This document shows positions 31,301 to 44,300 of a DNA stretch of 64,000 nucleotides, piece after piece. How positions within the stretch are numbered: the first letter of the stretch is position 1; each line of letters opens with the position of its first letter. Under the pieces are notes generated by a model. The model saw only the letters and a list, made by a program, of their open reading frames with translations, ran no database searches and was not told where the DNA came from. Made by a program: the position numbers and the translations under genes. Source of the DNA: Brugia malayi (Eukaryota; Nematoda; Chromadorea; Rhabditida; Onchocercidae); assembly GCF_000002995.4 (NCBI RefSeq), contig NW_025062284.1, positions 248,001 to 312,000 on the forward strand, read 5' to 3'.

Positions 31301-31402
31301 AGATCATATGGTGATAACTTGAACCAGGTATACGAGATTAGTGATAAGGTAGGATCATATGGTGATAACTTGAACCAGGTATACGAGATTAGTGATAAGG
31401 TA
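31301..31402. repeat. 50-bp tandem duplication
   Basis: Two identical copies of a segment starting gatcatatggtgataacttg and ending gattagtgataaggta lie side by side, separated by one or two bases. Confidence 0.9.
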
Positions 31403-32059
31403 GAAATTATCACCAATAGAAAAAATGGCACCACAAAAAATTAAGAAGGAAAGTGAATTTGGTTGTTTGTTCATACATTTTTTTTTTGTTTTTCATTTTA
31501 ATTGCTAAAAGAGAATATTTGTGGCAGCAATTTACCTGTGTAAAAGAAAAGGGAATAATCATATATCATAGAGAAATTCTTTATAAAAAAATTTGTTATC
31601 GTAAATGGCTACGATTATCGCAAATGTTATCGCAAATGTTATCGCAAATAAATCGATCAGCAGTAGTTTGTTTTTTTTTTTCTTTTCATCTGCATTAATC
31701 GATTCCGATTGCAAAGTGAAATATAGTTTATTTTGAAGCAAATTGAGCTTAAATTTTATCTCAGCTTTTTAACTCAGTAAATTTGCATAATTTAATTTGC
31801 AGTGATCAAAAAAATTTTAGAAACATTTGAATTTTTCGCTGTTGTAAATTCTTTTGCTGTTTTAAAAACGAATAATAAACATAAACAAACAATTATGAAA
31901 AATTTCTCTATGCTAAAAAAAGTTTTTCTTCTGAACACAAAATTTTTTCATCAATTCAAAATTCAAAACAAATTCTTTCCTAGCAATAAAAATTTAGTAT
32001 TATCTTCTGACTGCTATAACAATCATCTATGACAAACATAATGATAATTATGATTATCA

Positions 32060-33146
32060 TTATTCTGCTATAATCAGATCAAGTTTCTCTGATAGCGTTG
32101 GATCAATTTGTTGAAGCCATTCGCTTACATTCATCGTTCTCGACATCTCGTTGATAGTTTGCTTTACCAGATCAATATATTTTTTTTTTGCTTCATCTGA
32201 TGACATTTCACCTAATTTTTTCCATGCCTCCCTGCAAATTAGTAAATTGAAGTGGAAGTCAAAGACTATTTAAAGTTTTCCACTACTCAAACTCTCGAAA
32301 TTCGATAGAGTTTTGAGGGAATTTTCAAAGTTTTCTCTTACTCTTGTTTCTCCTGATGATTTTTCAACATTTTAATTGAAAAAAAAAAGAAAATTGAGTA
32401 GAAACCATTTTGCTTTCTGCAGGAAATGCAAGAAATTTGGTTGTGCATTCTTATTTTTACCCTCTGTTGCTTGCTTGTACAGAGAATAAAACATAAGTTT
32501 TTCATCATTTGTTGGTACCATTGGACCTATAACATTTTCCATTTCATTAGACTTTTTTCAATCATAGCTAATTGTAGACCTAAGACTTGCTCATAATTGT
32601 CACGTGAACATAATACGTCACGTCAAATAAGTATTTCCTACTAAACGTACCCAAACGTTTACGATCAATGAAATTCACAAATGAAACTTTTCATTTAGTG
32701 AAGTCATTCAGTTAGAGTGTGAGTACTAATACCACCAAATTCGATATCAATTTACACATTTACTCAAATAGCATTTCCATTTCTAAATGAGTTCCAAACC
32801 ATTTTTTTTTTTTTTTTGGGTCTCAAACTTAAAGCTTAGAAATGTGTCCTAATTGGATGTTTGTAACTGTTATACACCAATAATCGTTAAATTCAAAAAT
32901 AGTTTTGAAGAGAAATTTATTGATTGAAACAGATAATTCATAAGTTTTTTTTTTTTTTTTTTTCAAAGTTAATGAATCTCAGTTCTTTGTTGAATTATTT
33001 TATTACAAAATAAGCCTTAGACTTTAACAGTAATAACTTTTTACTCACTTCAAACTATAATACTAGCAATCAAGAGAGATAAAATCTTTACCAGTTTTTG
33101 GCATTTTCTGGACAATACTTACAGCAGCCTGGAATTTCTCTTCCAT
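32060..33146 (-). CDS. Acyl-CoA-binding protein (ACBP/ACBD family)
   Basis: Three exons join in phase (coding order): 33092-33146, 32406-32526 and 32060-32231, giving about 115 aa. The fold's landmarks are present: MEEKFQAAVSIVQKMPKTG (helix 1), LMFYSLYKQATEG (about 29-41, the acyl-CoA-binding Tyr/Lys motif YxxYKQAT), FLQKAKWEAWKKLGEMSSDE (helix 3) and AKKKYIDLVKQ (helix 4). ACBPs bind long-chain acyl-CoA esters in the cytosol and buffer or deliver them to lipid pathways. Basic members are about 86-90 aa; here an extra tail of roughly 30 residues (NEMSRTMNVSEWLQQIDPTL and on) follows helix 4. The YIDLVKQ ending resembles the ACBP domain of ACBD5/ECI2 more than minimal DBI. No signal or membrane segment is visible. 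Confidence 0.9.
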
Positions 33147-33733
33147 TGAAAATATTCTGCAAGCACTTCTCTCTGCCAAACAACCTTATCTCAAAAGATT
33201 CTCATTCTCGTCATAGCAATTTCTATTTGAAATATTCTCGACACTACTCTTCAACCAGACTATTTTGTGATAGCTACGATCATAAGAATGATAAAACTGA
33301 TTGCTGATAAGAATATGAACACTGATGTGATGATGCTAGGAAAAGATCGAACATATGAAATGCTTTGATCCATAAAGAGATCACTGATTGCTTATTTCTG
33401 CACTGATCACTGATTAGCATCGAGAAATGTCATAGTTAGGATGTCTGATCTGTTTACAAAGCCGTTGTCACTTCTCGTCCAACTAATTTCAGTAAACCCA
33501 TGTATGCTTACTACTAAAAAATAAACAACAAAGTGTGGAGATATCCAATCAATAAACACCTGTTCACCTGTATTCACGTTGCTCACACGTGAAACGTGCA
33601 AAATATGCAACGCGGAACACAATTTGTAGACGAACAGTTCCATTCACTAAATTTCAGATGGCACATTTAAAAAATGGTCATGAAAGAAATTTGGTTAAAA
33701 GTGGGGCAAAAATTAAGTGAAGTATAATATACG

Positions 33734-33767
<34 letters not shown>

Positions 33768-36076
33768 GAGATTACAAAGAATTATTGAGAGCAATTAATA
33801 GAGTTCGGGATTTATCATCAAGAATGAGGGTGAGAATAGAAAAGGAGCAGTGATAACTGGGAATAATAACACTGAAAGTTATACTCTTATCAAATTTCTC
33901 TTTAGCTTATCATAGACAAATAACTTTTCAGGCAATGCCACTTCATCTTTTGCCCTTTTCAACAACCGTCAAAAGATGACACACATCGAGGGATTTTAAA
34001 ATTGTTTGCAAAATAAATTTTTTTGGCTAATAAAGCAACAAATTATTGTCAAAAATACGCCAGTATTTGTCCTATTAAGAATGACCTTTGAACTGTAAAT
34101 AATTTGTACATTACAGATTAATACATGAACTCATATTAAAATAATTTTTGAACAAAATTCCTTGCTAACATCAATTGAACATGTATGAACAGAGCATTAT
34201 TTACACTTATTACTTGTCACTTGTTTCATAATTTATATGTCTCATAGACTAATAGTGCAGACCTTGGCCATATGTTTTATTTTGAGAAGCCAAAGCAATT
34301 CAAGGCTCATTTTAGAATCCATTTTGCAATACTGTTCAATGCATTGTTTTGCTCGTAAGCATTTTGCTTGGAATTAAGGTTTTGGAGTATAACTGTTTGC
34401 ATTGTTGGATTTAAAAAAGTTCACAAATCCAAAGTGGATAACGTCTTAGGACATTTGCGCATCTCCATTAATAGTTGCGCCAGTTCCTTCACTGTTGTTG
34501 TTTTCCTCCACTGTTCTGACTACTAGCACTACTGTTAGAGTTCGAAACTTTGTAACTATTTGGCTTCGATACTATTTGGCTGATAATCTGCTATTTTATG
34601 ATATCAATTAATTTGTCATTTTTTTAAAAATGCAGTAATATACTGATTCCAGTTTATATTTTAAATTTCCCGAAGTATTTTAAACTGTTCAAATTTCACT
34701 TTTTGTTGCATTTGTTTGTTTACACTTATTTTGTTGTGCGAAAATTCCTATACAATCAAAAAACCGATTATAATGAAATCAATTATCGGTTTATGCAATT
34801 TCACAAGAGTTACCATCACTGACAGACCACCACCTGCTATCAGTTAATGATTTCTATTTGAATGGATTCTCTACCTATGCCTGGTCCTGGGTTCACCTCA
34901 TATCCTTTGGTTCTTCTCTTCTACTTTTAAATAGTCTAATTATCTCTTTTACCTTTACCAGCGATAATTCTCAAATACTTCCACTGCAATCATTTATTTC
35001 TCCAATTTAGCAGTCGTCAGTTAAACTCACATTTCTGTATGGTCTCGAAACCGGAATGAATATCCTTTCCGTATTTACGTTAGTGTAATTATGCAATGAC
35101 TCTATTCTCTTTTCCAGTGATACATTCCGGTTTTTAAGCCAATATAACGGATGGATCTCATACGGCCTAATACGTTTCCATTCCGTCAAGCTCACTCTTT
35201 TCAAGTGTCAAATTATTGGGAAGTATTCCGAGTACTATCTTCTCTAATTCCTTTATCGTTGACCACTCTACGACATTCACAACCCAAACAGTCTTACTCT
35301 GTCATTTACCTGAATTGAATTCCACATATATTTGTTCTGTTAAGAAATCTTATCTGTCCGTGAATTCCCAAATAATTTTGGAATTAATTATTTCATTTTT
35401 GTCACTGATACTGCTGTTAGCGTTACTGCAATCACAAATGATAGAACTGACAAAGAGTTTTATTGAAGTCTACGTCGGATATCATTTCAGTACAGCAAAT
35501 CGTTCAATCCCATTTCCCATTCCTCCATGCTACCCAAAAAGAAATCTTCTACGATTGTCTAAAGAAGGCTTTGTACAAAATTGCATCAAAATAATAATTA
35601 GAAAATGGCGCTTATGTCACAATTACCACTAATAACTCAATATTTCATCAATAAACAAACCGCCCTGAGACTTCAGTCTTGCAAATCGCTCCCTGGTAAT
35701 TCACGGCAGCAAGAGAATGCCGCGTAATTCAGGTGAATTTCAGTATTCGGTTGTCCCCTTGGCTTGACTGTCACTGCATTGTTAGTGTGATGTCAGAGTT
35801 TGTCTGTTTGGATTTCAACAAGTATTTCCTAACGATCAATGTGATATTCCAGCGTTAAGTGTAAGTTACATTTTCTGAAGAATATAGATTTTTCTTTTTT
35901 TTTGCTTTTCAAGTTTAAAATCTGCAGTTTGTAGTGTAATAAAAGCAAAGAAAGCAAAGGTTGTAATGCTTTTGTTAATTTCGACAAATATTCTTATTAT
36001 TTAGTTGTCAGTTTATTCACTTTTTTTTTCTGGTAACAACATTGATTTACGTAGATTTTGAAGTAGGATTAAAAGT
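33147..36076. other. Divergent intergenic region between ACBP and LAP1-like genes
   Basis: AT-rich region with a (GA)n microsatellite at 33734-33771 and several poly-T runs. An ATG-less open frame of 138 codons at 35216-35632 is not supported as a gene. The promoters of both flanking genes should lie here. Confidence 0.5.
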
Positions 36077-38381
36077 ATGAAACGATATAGTCCGGGTCGT
36101 TCGGTATTTCGAAAGCGAAATCAGCAAGAAAACTTATATCCAAAACTGGAACAATTTAGTAATGATGGTGATGATAGTAACGATGGTAATGTGTAAGTTA
36201 TTGATTGCATTTGACATTGCATTTATTTCAATTTCAAACTTGACACGATGGCTTTGAATTTCAACCTGTTTAATGCTTGAATCTGGTTGTTATTAATTCG
36301 ATTCCGTAGAGGTGTAGAAACATAACTCATTTCATTTGTTGGACATGGTTCAGGACACTAGAATAGTTGTCCGTTTCAGAAAAGAGGGCTTTGTTTCTTG
36401 TCCCAAGCCTTTTTTACTAGCAGTGACAAACAGTTTCCATAAATGAGCTGACAGAGTCAGATAGCGGTTTCTTTTTTCAGTCTTCAGTTTAGAAACTTGC
36501 TTGTTGCTGTCTCTATTTTTCTTTCTTCAACGAATTTCACTCTGTTTAGATCTTATGAGTCAGACCATGGAGAAGATGATTCCGAAAGGGATGCTAAAAA
36601 GTTGCCAATACTGACTGTATTGGAATGGATTTGGAATCTGTTTCGGTCACATATAGTAAAACTTTTTTTCTTGCATGTGAATGTTCACACAACTGTAAAG
36701 TATATCTGGAATTAATTAATTTCACAATCATCGCAGTGATCTAATAAATCAAATTTGAAACAAGACTGACAGACGGGTCTGGGAATTTGGCTGAATCATA
36801 TTTTGAAGTAACTGTTTAGCTGATCCGTTTCTGAAAGCAAACAAGAAGGAATTTATTTTCCCACAGAATTTAGATCAACTATTTCTGTTTCAGTCTATTT
36901 TGGTGTTATTATTTTTGGTGTTAGCAATTATCATTGTTTCTCTTGGTCTCATTTATTCACTCTCAAATCCAAACAGTGAAGGCATTTCACTGAAGAAGTT
37001 TGTGCTTTTCAACTTTCAGCATATTTCATGATTATATGTTCATATTATTATTATTATGCTGCTGCAATACTTAATATGCGACGAACGTTACTTGAAGTTC
37101 TAAGCATCATAAATACATTCTGTCTGCATAGACATCTACTTTTGTGCTATATAACGATGAACAGATGAACACGAAATGAGTAATCTCTGAAAACAAGTGG
37201 GATTTATACAAGTAGAGGTGCTGTGTATGTATGTATTTTATTTATTATTTGCAGGTATAAACAGCAGGTAAACGGCATTCTGAAGAAGAGTTTCACTAAC
37301 GAATATGAACATGGTGTTAATACAAAGGCAGTTTTACGGCTTATTGGTGAAAAATGGATTTACGAGGTGAGTCCTTCCTAGACTACTGCACATTATCTGG
37401 ATTATCACGTGAAGAAAAATTTCTCCCTAAATACTTTACTTCAAATGACAGTTTGTAGAAATATGCGACTTCTCTTGGAACTGAACAAGGTGTTTTTTTT
37501 GGTTGTAATTTAAAGTTTACTTACTCTAACGGAAAGAGTTTTTTTGAAAGTTTGGAATACTATTCTAAGATTTCAGAAACCAGTCGAACCATATGTCGTA
37601 TTAATTACGGGTACAAAAGCCGGTATGTTAGCAGATGCTCTTGGTGATGTTTTTTCGAATGTCACTGGAAAGGGAGAAATTGATAGGATATTTTGTAATG
37701 AATACAAAGAACGACAGTTGTTGGAAAGTGAAGTTACAAAATCATTATCAAAACACAGTAAATCAGTGGTTTTACATGGTAAATTTTTGGAACATTCTAA
37801 AATGAACGTTTTCATTCATACCTGAGCATTTGAGAAGTGAGAGATGAACACTGTTAGATGAAAATACAGGTTTTATATGTCTTCTTGAAAGTTTTCCTAT
37901 CCGTTTGGTTTGTTAAGCAGTAGAGGCAAAAAATAATTGGTTTCGAAATTTTCAGGAATCGACACATTGCGAGGATATGCTCCTTTATACTTACACAGTT
38001 TATCTGATGCTGACCATTCACCGTTTCGTTCCTCACTCATTATACTGACTATTAATTCATTCTTCGGTTCTCATCCTAACTGTGAAGATGAAATATCTAG
38101 GTGAGAGTAGGACATGTTTTTAAAATATTTTGTCTTAAACACCTTATTTTATATTTTTGTTCGCTGTTCAGGAGGACGTATATCATCTTATGTCATGCTC
38201 AGAATAGAAATTTTCCCATATCAAAGCATGGAGATTTTTCATATGATCTTGTTTTGTTCGTTCTAAATTAAGACTTTTCAGTCACTTATTAAATGTATGG
38301 GACTCGGATTATATCGGTGAGGACCAAATTCGGCCAATTCTTTCTCGGATATCTTCGTTCTTGATATGCTTGGAAGATTGA
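36077..38381 (+). CDS. TOR1AIP: Torsin-activating cofactor, LAP1/LULL1 (TOR1AIP)-like
   Basis: Seven exons join in phase: 36077-36192, 36550-36655, 36894-36997, 37255-37366, 37577-37778, 37956-38100 and 38282-38381, giving about 294 aa. A short basic, then acidic N-terminal tail (MKRYSPGRSVFRKRNQQ; later SDHGEDDSERD) precedes one transmembrane helix (SILVLLFLVLAIIIVSLGLI, about 75-94). The rest is a luminal domain of about 195 residues resembling LAP1/LULL1: PYVVLITGTKAGMLADAL, KSVVLHGIDTLRGYAPLYL, DADHSPFRSSLIILTI and the C-terminal ILSRISSFL. In human LAP1 and LULL1 the equivalent LWSRISHL carries the arginine finger that completes the torsin ATPase site; R284 here occupies that place. The protein should lie in the nuclear envelope/ER membrane and activate torsins. 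The donor at 36997 (AAGAA|GTTTGT) is weak but is the one that keeps frame. Confidence 0.85.
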
Positions 38382-41300
38382 GAAACATCCAATACCGAAA
38401 ATGATTTGTTCGCTATGGATAAGATAAAGCATATTTGAAGTAGGATAGCACTTCCTTTTGGATGGGAAAAATTCAATATACCGTTTTTTTTTTTTTTATG
38501 GTTATTACTTCTGTGCAAAAAGAAATTTAATCATTTTAGGAAAAATAACAAATGTTAACTTATATTTTTCATTTGCTTATGTGTGTTCCATTCATAATGC
38601 AGAATGAAAAAGTCAAGTTCGTAATATCGCTATTAATTTGTACCTCCCAATGTTAAAATTGGTACGAGCTTAAGAAAATTGGTACGAGTATATTTTTTTT
38701 CATAAATCATTTTTTTTCAAAACTCAGGACAACTTCCCTTTTCTCTTTCGTGAAAAAAAATCATTAACGCCATGTATTTTCCTTAATTTATGTATATTGT
38801 TTCATGCCATAGTGTATAATAGTTGTATTCCGATGCTATGAACTAAAAAACTTCGTGAAGTTTCTGTTGATACATTTTCAATTAACAGCGGCTATCAGCC
38901 ATTTCGAGTAATTTCATTGGTTTTGGATAGGTATTTAAATTTGTATGCACCAAGCTGAAGGTATTGTTGCACTGTGGTACGCAAGTCAATCTATTTGGTG
39001 CATATGACGAAGGAATCTAATTTTACCAGTAGTATGTTTTTTTTGTCAGAAATTAGATCTCTCTCGGTTGACTTGTCGGTTTCAATTCATTTGAATATCG
39101 CATTGCCTTATTGTATCTTGGAATTTAAATCTTTAATGTTCATTTCTGGGCTTTTGGTTTGTTTTTTAATTGAGGAAAGAAAAAATAAATTGGTGATACC
39201 GTGTAAACATATGTTCTGAAGGTCATTGTTTCAGAGAATAGATGCTTCTGCTGCAATCACATAATGCAATTAACATTTATTAGCAAATATCCGATTGTGT
39301 CAAATCCAAACCTTCCAAATGAATTAAACTTCCTTCATAAAATTTTTGGTGCAACGAGGCGTATTTTGATTTAACGGCGCTTTTGACTTCTTCGAGAAGG
39401 AATTCTAGTTTTCTGTTGCCAGTTGCGTGTCTTTAATCGTATTACAATACAATGTAGTGAAGGAGATTAGGAGTTTAAAATACGACTAACTCAATTAAAG
39501 TAAGCAGCAGATGTGAAATTAGTTAAATCAAGATAAGAAAAAAATGCTGATATTGTTAACATTTTACAATTCGTATGACTAATATTTTATATGAAATTAT
39601 TTTATTTTGTTAATTTAAATTCGTGATTTTCGAAATTCCTGACACTTTTTTTTATGGTTTGGCTGTTGCTTCATATATTTCTGATTTACTCTAGAAATGT
39701 TCACCTAGCTCTCTTAGCTAGATGAAGAGCGACAGATAAACATCCTATTTCATAGTACCAGCAGAAGAAGTATCTCACATTTATCCGTCTAAACTTTTTC
39801 ACTAGTTCAGTAAACAAATGCTTCCCTTCGTTTCCCACTGTTTAGTGAAATTCAAATATGAAATTTGAAGTAACCAAGTTTCTCCTCATTCTATGGTTAA
39901 TCAGAGGAGAGGAAGTGAGAATAGAATGCTTTGGAGACGAAATAAGTGACAGTCTCCTGCTGCGTGCTGCTTGCTGAGATAAAAGTCCGGATATCATCCG
40001 GTTTGATGTAACTTGTGGAGATCCGGTTGTGAAATCTTGTTTCGTTGATAGTGGATTTTGATGATGGCATAGTTTCAGTTTTCATGCAGGATTTGATTGG
40101 TGATGGAGAAGTGCATTTGTCTAGTAGACAAGGAGTATTTTTTGTGAATTCTCGATTTGATTAATTGACAATTTTAATTTGCAATCTCATCAAGAATCTT
40201 TGCAAACAATGCTAAAAGATAAGACAAGACAAGAGACATAAAACATGAGGAGACGTTGAACAATTGCTTATAACAGGCAGGACACACTCGTGTCACACAG
40301 ACATATCTATCGAAATGTCCCTCCATCCTTCACTTAGAGCACTTATATTTCTTTGATTTCAAAAACTTTTTCGTTTGGTTACTCTTTGTATTTTTAAACT
40401 TTTTGAATTTTTCCTTAAAAAATTTATAGTAACAAAAGTAAAGTTTATTGGACCTTTTAGTAACACATGCATATAGTTACCTGAACGATGGGTAACACAT
40501 GCATATAGTTAGCTGAACGATGGTTTGAACTATAAATAGAAATGGATCGGTGATTGACATCATTTTCCGGGTAATCTTTTGTAAACCCTTTCCTGTGAAC
40601 TCTTCTTGCGAATGGACACGCTTTGGTAATTCTGGATTAGACATGTAAACTGTATTTATGCAAAGAAACTTAATTATAATTTAGAATAAAAAAAAATAAT
40701 AACTCATTAACTCAAACTCATGTACTAATTACACACATAGATGGTATCAAAGTTGCCCAGCTCAGGAAAATTCCACAGATATTTCAAATTTTTCTTGTGT
40801 TCGGTGGAAGAAAAAACTAATTTCAAACGACATTTTTATCCAACTGTTGGAAAAATTGCATGAAAATGAAGATCAAAATGATAGAAAAATAAATTTTACA
40901 AAAATAAATTTCAATCCTAGAATCGTCTGTCAGAAATCAAACGATCTTGATCTTGATCCATTAATCCGATCAAACGATGATAATCCATTAATACGATCAA
41001 ACAATGATAATCCATTAATACAATGTCCAGTAATGACCTAAGGTCATCCTGATTTATTATCACTTAATGCTATTATTCACTTCGCAAATGATCTCACAAA
41101 AGAAAAAAAAAAATCCTCCTACCTTACTCTATAAATTAATTTATAAGTACAATAGCAGCCATCATCAGCATTGCAGCAATTTTCCATCTTAATTTTACCA
41201 CCTACAAATCAGGAAACCGTTTTATCCAGAGAGAAAAGTAAAGGAGGAAAATAATGCAGAAGAAACCACCTAGAATGGAGGTAGATAATGGAGGTAGTAG

Positions 41301-44300
41301 AATATTGACATTCTTGTGAATAGCATCGAGAACATTCCTGTCATATTCCAAAAGCAATTCAAAATGAAGTGACAGGAAAATGTCAAAAACTTTATTAGAA
41401 TATCACTTGATAGCATCACTTAGACAAGGACATACCTCTTTATCAATCGACTATCTCAGTTTTTAGATGCCAAAGTGATAATACGAGAATTAAATATGGT
41501 TGAAATTAAGTATGCTGCATTTAACTTGTGATTTTATTCTTTACTATCAACAACTTATACAAACTTGTGATTTATTCCTGAATGGTAGATTAGCTTTTTA
41601 TATTTGATGATAAATATTCTACTGAATTGCACTGTTTGTATTTATGCAAACATTAGAAATGTTATAACGGAAGTTTCTTAAATAGAAGCGGAATTCCGGA
41701 AAAATTTATTATCCAGTTATAATCATTAATTCATACATTGATAATCATTTTCATTGCATGTGATAAAATTAGTTTTTCCTTGAAATTATTTTGAAGTGAG
41801 GAACTTCGATTACAACTGAAGCAACTTGTAGAATAGGAAGAAACAGACGAGTGCTTGCTAGAATGAATTGCAAGTAAAGTGACATCAAAGAGGACAGACA
41901 AGTTATAAAGTAAAATATCCGATGATGCTTACTAGATGGGAAATGTTTCATTCAATAAATTTAAGTAGCTCTTATAATTACAGATCTGTCTGTCTGTGTA
42001 TGTGTGATATTATTTGCACCTATAAATCAGACACACCTATCGTTAATAAACCTGCAATATACATATTTAGATTAGTATAAGTTTATAAAATGAATGTGAC
42101 AGTTAGCAGTAGTGTTTTCATCGAGAAACACATGACATCATCACATGGTGATAGTATTTGTTTGTTCACCTTCAAAGAGAAGTTAAGTATTTGTTGTTAT
42201 AGATTACTTGTAACATTTCACATCACAACTCTTATACCACTCGATATTTCATTTTATTGTCGTAATAGTTTATTAAAATAAATATTAATTATTAGAAAAG
42301 AAAACAAAACATTTATTATTATAAGAGTTTATTAAAATAGTAGAAATTTATCATCGGCTTTTCTACTCCAATAATTTCATTCTGAGAAAAGTGTTAGTAG
42401 TGATCAAAGAATAAATCTGTATAGCTAGCATAAATTATAGAAGTTGGCCGCTAAATTTCACTGAGCCAAGCAAATAGTGGGGTAAATTTAATAAATTCAC
42501 ATCAACATTTGAAGTAATTCTCTGTTTTAGCATTGCATTTACGAGAATATTATTAAGAGGACACTTTAGTGACAACAAATTTCATTTAAGAGCATTCATC
42601 GTATCAGAATTCTCATCCACCTCTCTCGTTTCACAGCACAGCAGTATCCAACATATTTTGCTTTCATCTATAAAAGCAAACTATAAAGGTAACAGGATAA
42701 GAGTATTTGTTGCCATACATCTAGATGAAATTTATAAACCTAAATAGAATAATATTCTAGTCTTTATAGTAAATAGCCATTTGATAAATAAATGATAAAA
42801 AGGTGAAAAGAATAAACTATCAAAAAGAAAATCGAACAAACTATGACTAAATTCTACATCGTTGAAATTTTTGTCCTACATAAATAAATTTAAATGCTAA
42901 TTGCAAGCAATTTCATATGAAATAGTTAAGTGCATGCATGCAAGTAAAACATATAATTCATTGTGAAAACAATTATTTCACCTCTTAAATCATGTAGATT
43001 CAGAAGTATCATAAGAGTAGTTAGTTGCAATCGGTAGATGATCTGAAAAAAAAAAAGTTGACAAATGAAATTGTGTCAACTTTTGATGGAATTAAAGCAG
43101 TTGCATGTAAAATTAAGAAATACATCAGCAATGTACTCTTTATATTTGTAGCAGAAGAAATTACAATCTCATAAAATGAAAACTTATGCAATTACCTGTT
43201 TACCTGTGTAAATGAGACAGTCAGTCATCCTATTTATTTGATATTATTGTTTTAGACAAATGCATGCATTATACTTTATAAAGCAGTGCTGTGTTAATGG
43301 ACGATCTATTATTATTGTTGCTGTAATTTATAAGACAGAGTGAAGAGATGATTGAATTAAAGAAGAGTTGGTTGAAGATTGTTTATATCGATTAAAGGAC
43401 ATTGGAAGAAAAGTAGTAGTAGTGGTGATAAAGGTATGCATTACTTTATAATAAATAAATGTCACTTCTCTATCTCTAGGATAATCTACCAACTATTACA
43501 GTTAATTCGAAATAACTTAAAGTTTGTCGTATGTTGAAATTTTAACCTTTTTTCTTTTCTAAGAAAAAAACATTCTTATAAAGTTGAAAAACTTGAGCTA
43601 TCCAGAAAGTCAATTAGATTCACCTAGTCATCTAGTCTTACAAACCGACATTGCCATACTTTTTTAAATTTATTTATCTGTTTATTTGGCATTTAATTTA
43701 GCTTATCAAATTTTTTTAGTTTATCAAAATGCATTTGAAGCTTTCAAACTGTGTCAAACTTCGTATGGTTCAATGCCAAACTTCATAAGGCTTCGTTCAT
43801 GAAAATTTTGTTTATTTCTGAAAAGAGAAGTTGAGAATTTTAACTAATTGTTGATAGATTTAATACGTTTATATGTAAACTTCTGAGTAATTACGTTTTA
43901 ATACAAATTTTTTTAAAATTTTCTTACATAAATGAAAGATAAGCCATCGAAATTGTACATATTCACAGAAAAAAATATTTTGGGGAAGAAGAGAAGTAGT
44001 ACTAAGTTTCCAAAAGTGGTCACATTTGCAAATGAATGCTAAGACTAATTAATATTCTTTCATTCCTTGAATATTGCTCCCTGTTTACAAAAACATTATC
44101 TATTGTGCTGATTACCTGAATCGGACTGGAATTACAGCATTACAGGATTCATTTAGAAAGAACTCCAAACAATCGAAAAATTTGCTGAGCTCTTCCGATG
44201 TTTTTTAAATGGATGGAGCGCATATTCGTTCTGATTAGCATAAACACTTTCATGATTGATTAGCACAAACTTCTTCATTTCATGATCAGAATGAAGTTGT

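Larger units (their letters stand above)
27310..32059. other. Convergent intergenic region between JTB and ACBP genes
   Basis: A 4.7-kb AT-rich stretch. AATAAA at about 27602 and 27834 could end JTB. It contains the heat-shock-element palindrome and a second element, a 30-bp tandem repeat and a 50-bp duplication (listed separately), a doubled acgttagtttcagttca motif at about 29638-29680 and three TTATCGCAAA copies at 31614-31650. No supported protein-coding exon or RNA gene was found. Confidence 0.55.

Noticed and set aside
35216..35632. 138-codon plus-strand open frame with a hydrophobic stretch
   Set aside because: It starts at TTG with no upstream splice acceptor in phase, and the composition matches AT-rich non-coding DNA. 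It remains possible but unsupported.
40847..41041. 64-codon frame with DPLIRSND-type repeats
   Set aside because: The repeat is a short DNA duplication in intergenic sequence; there is no supporting gene structure.
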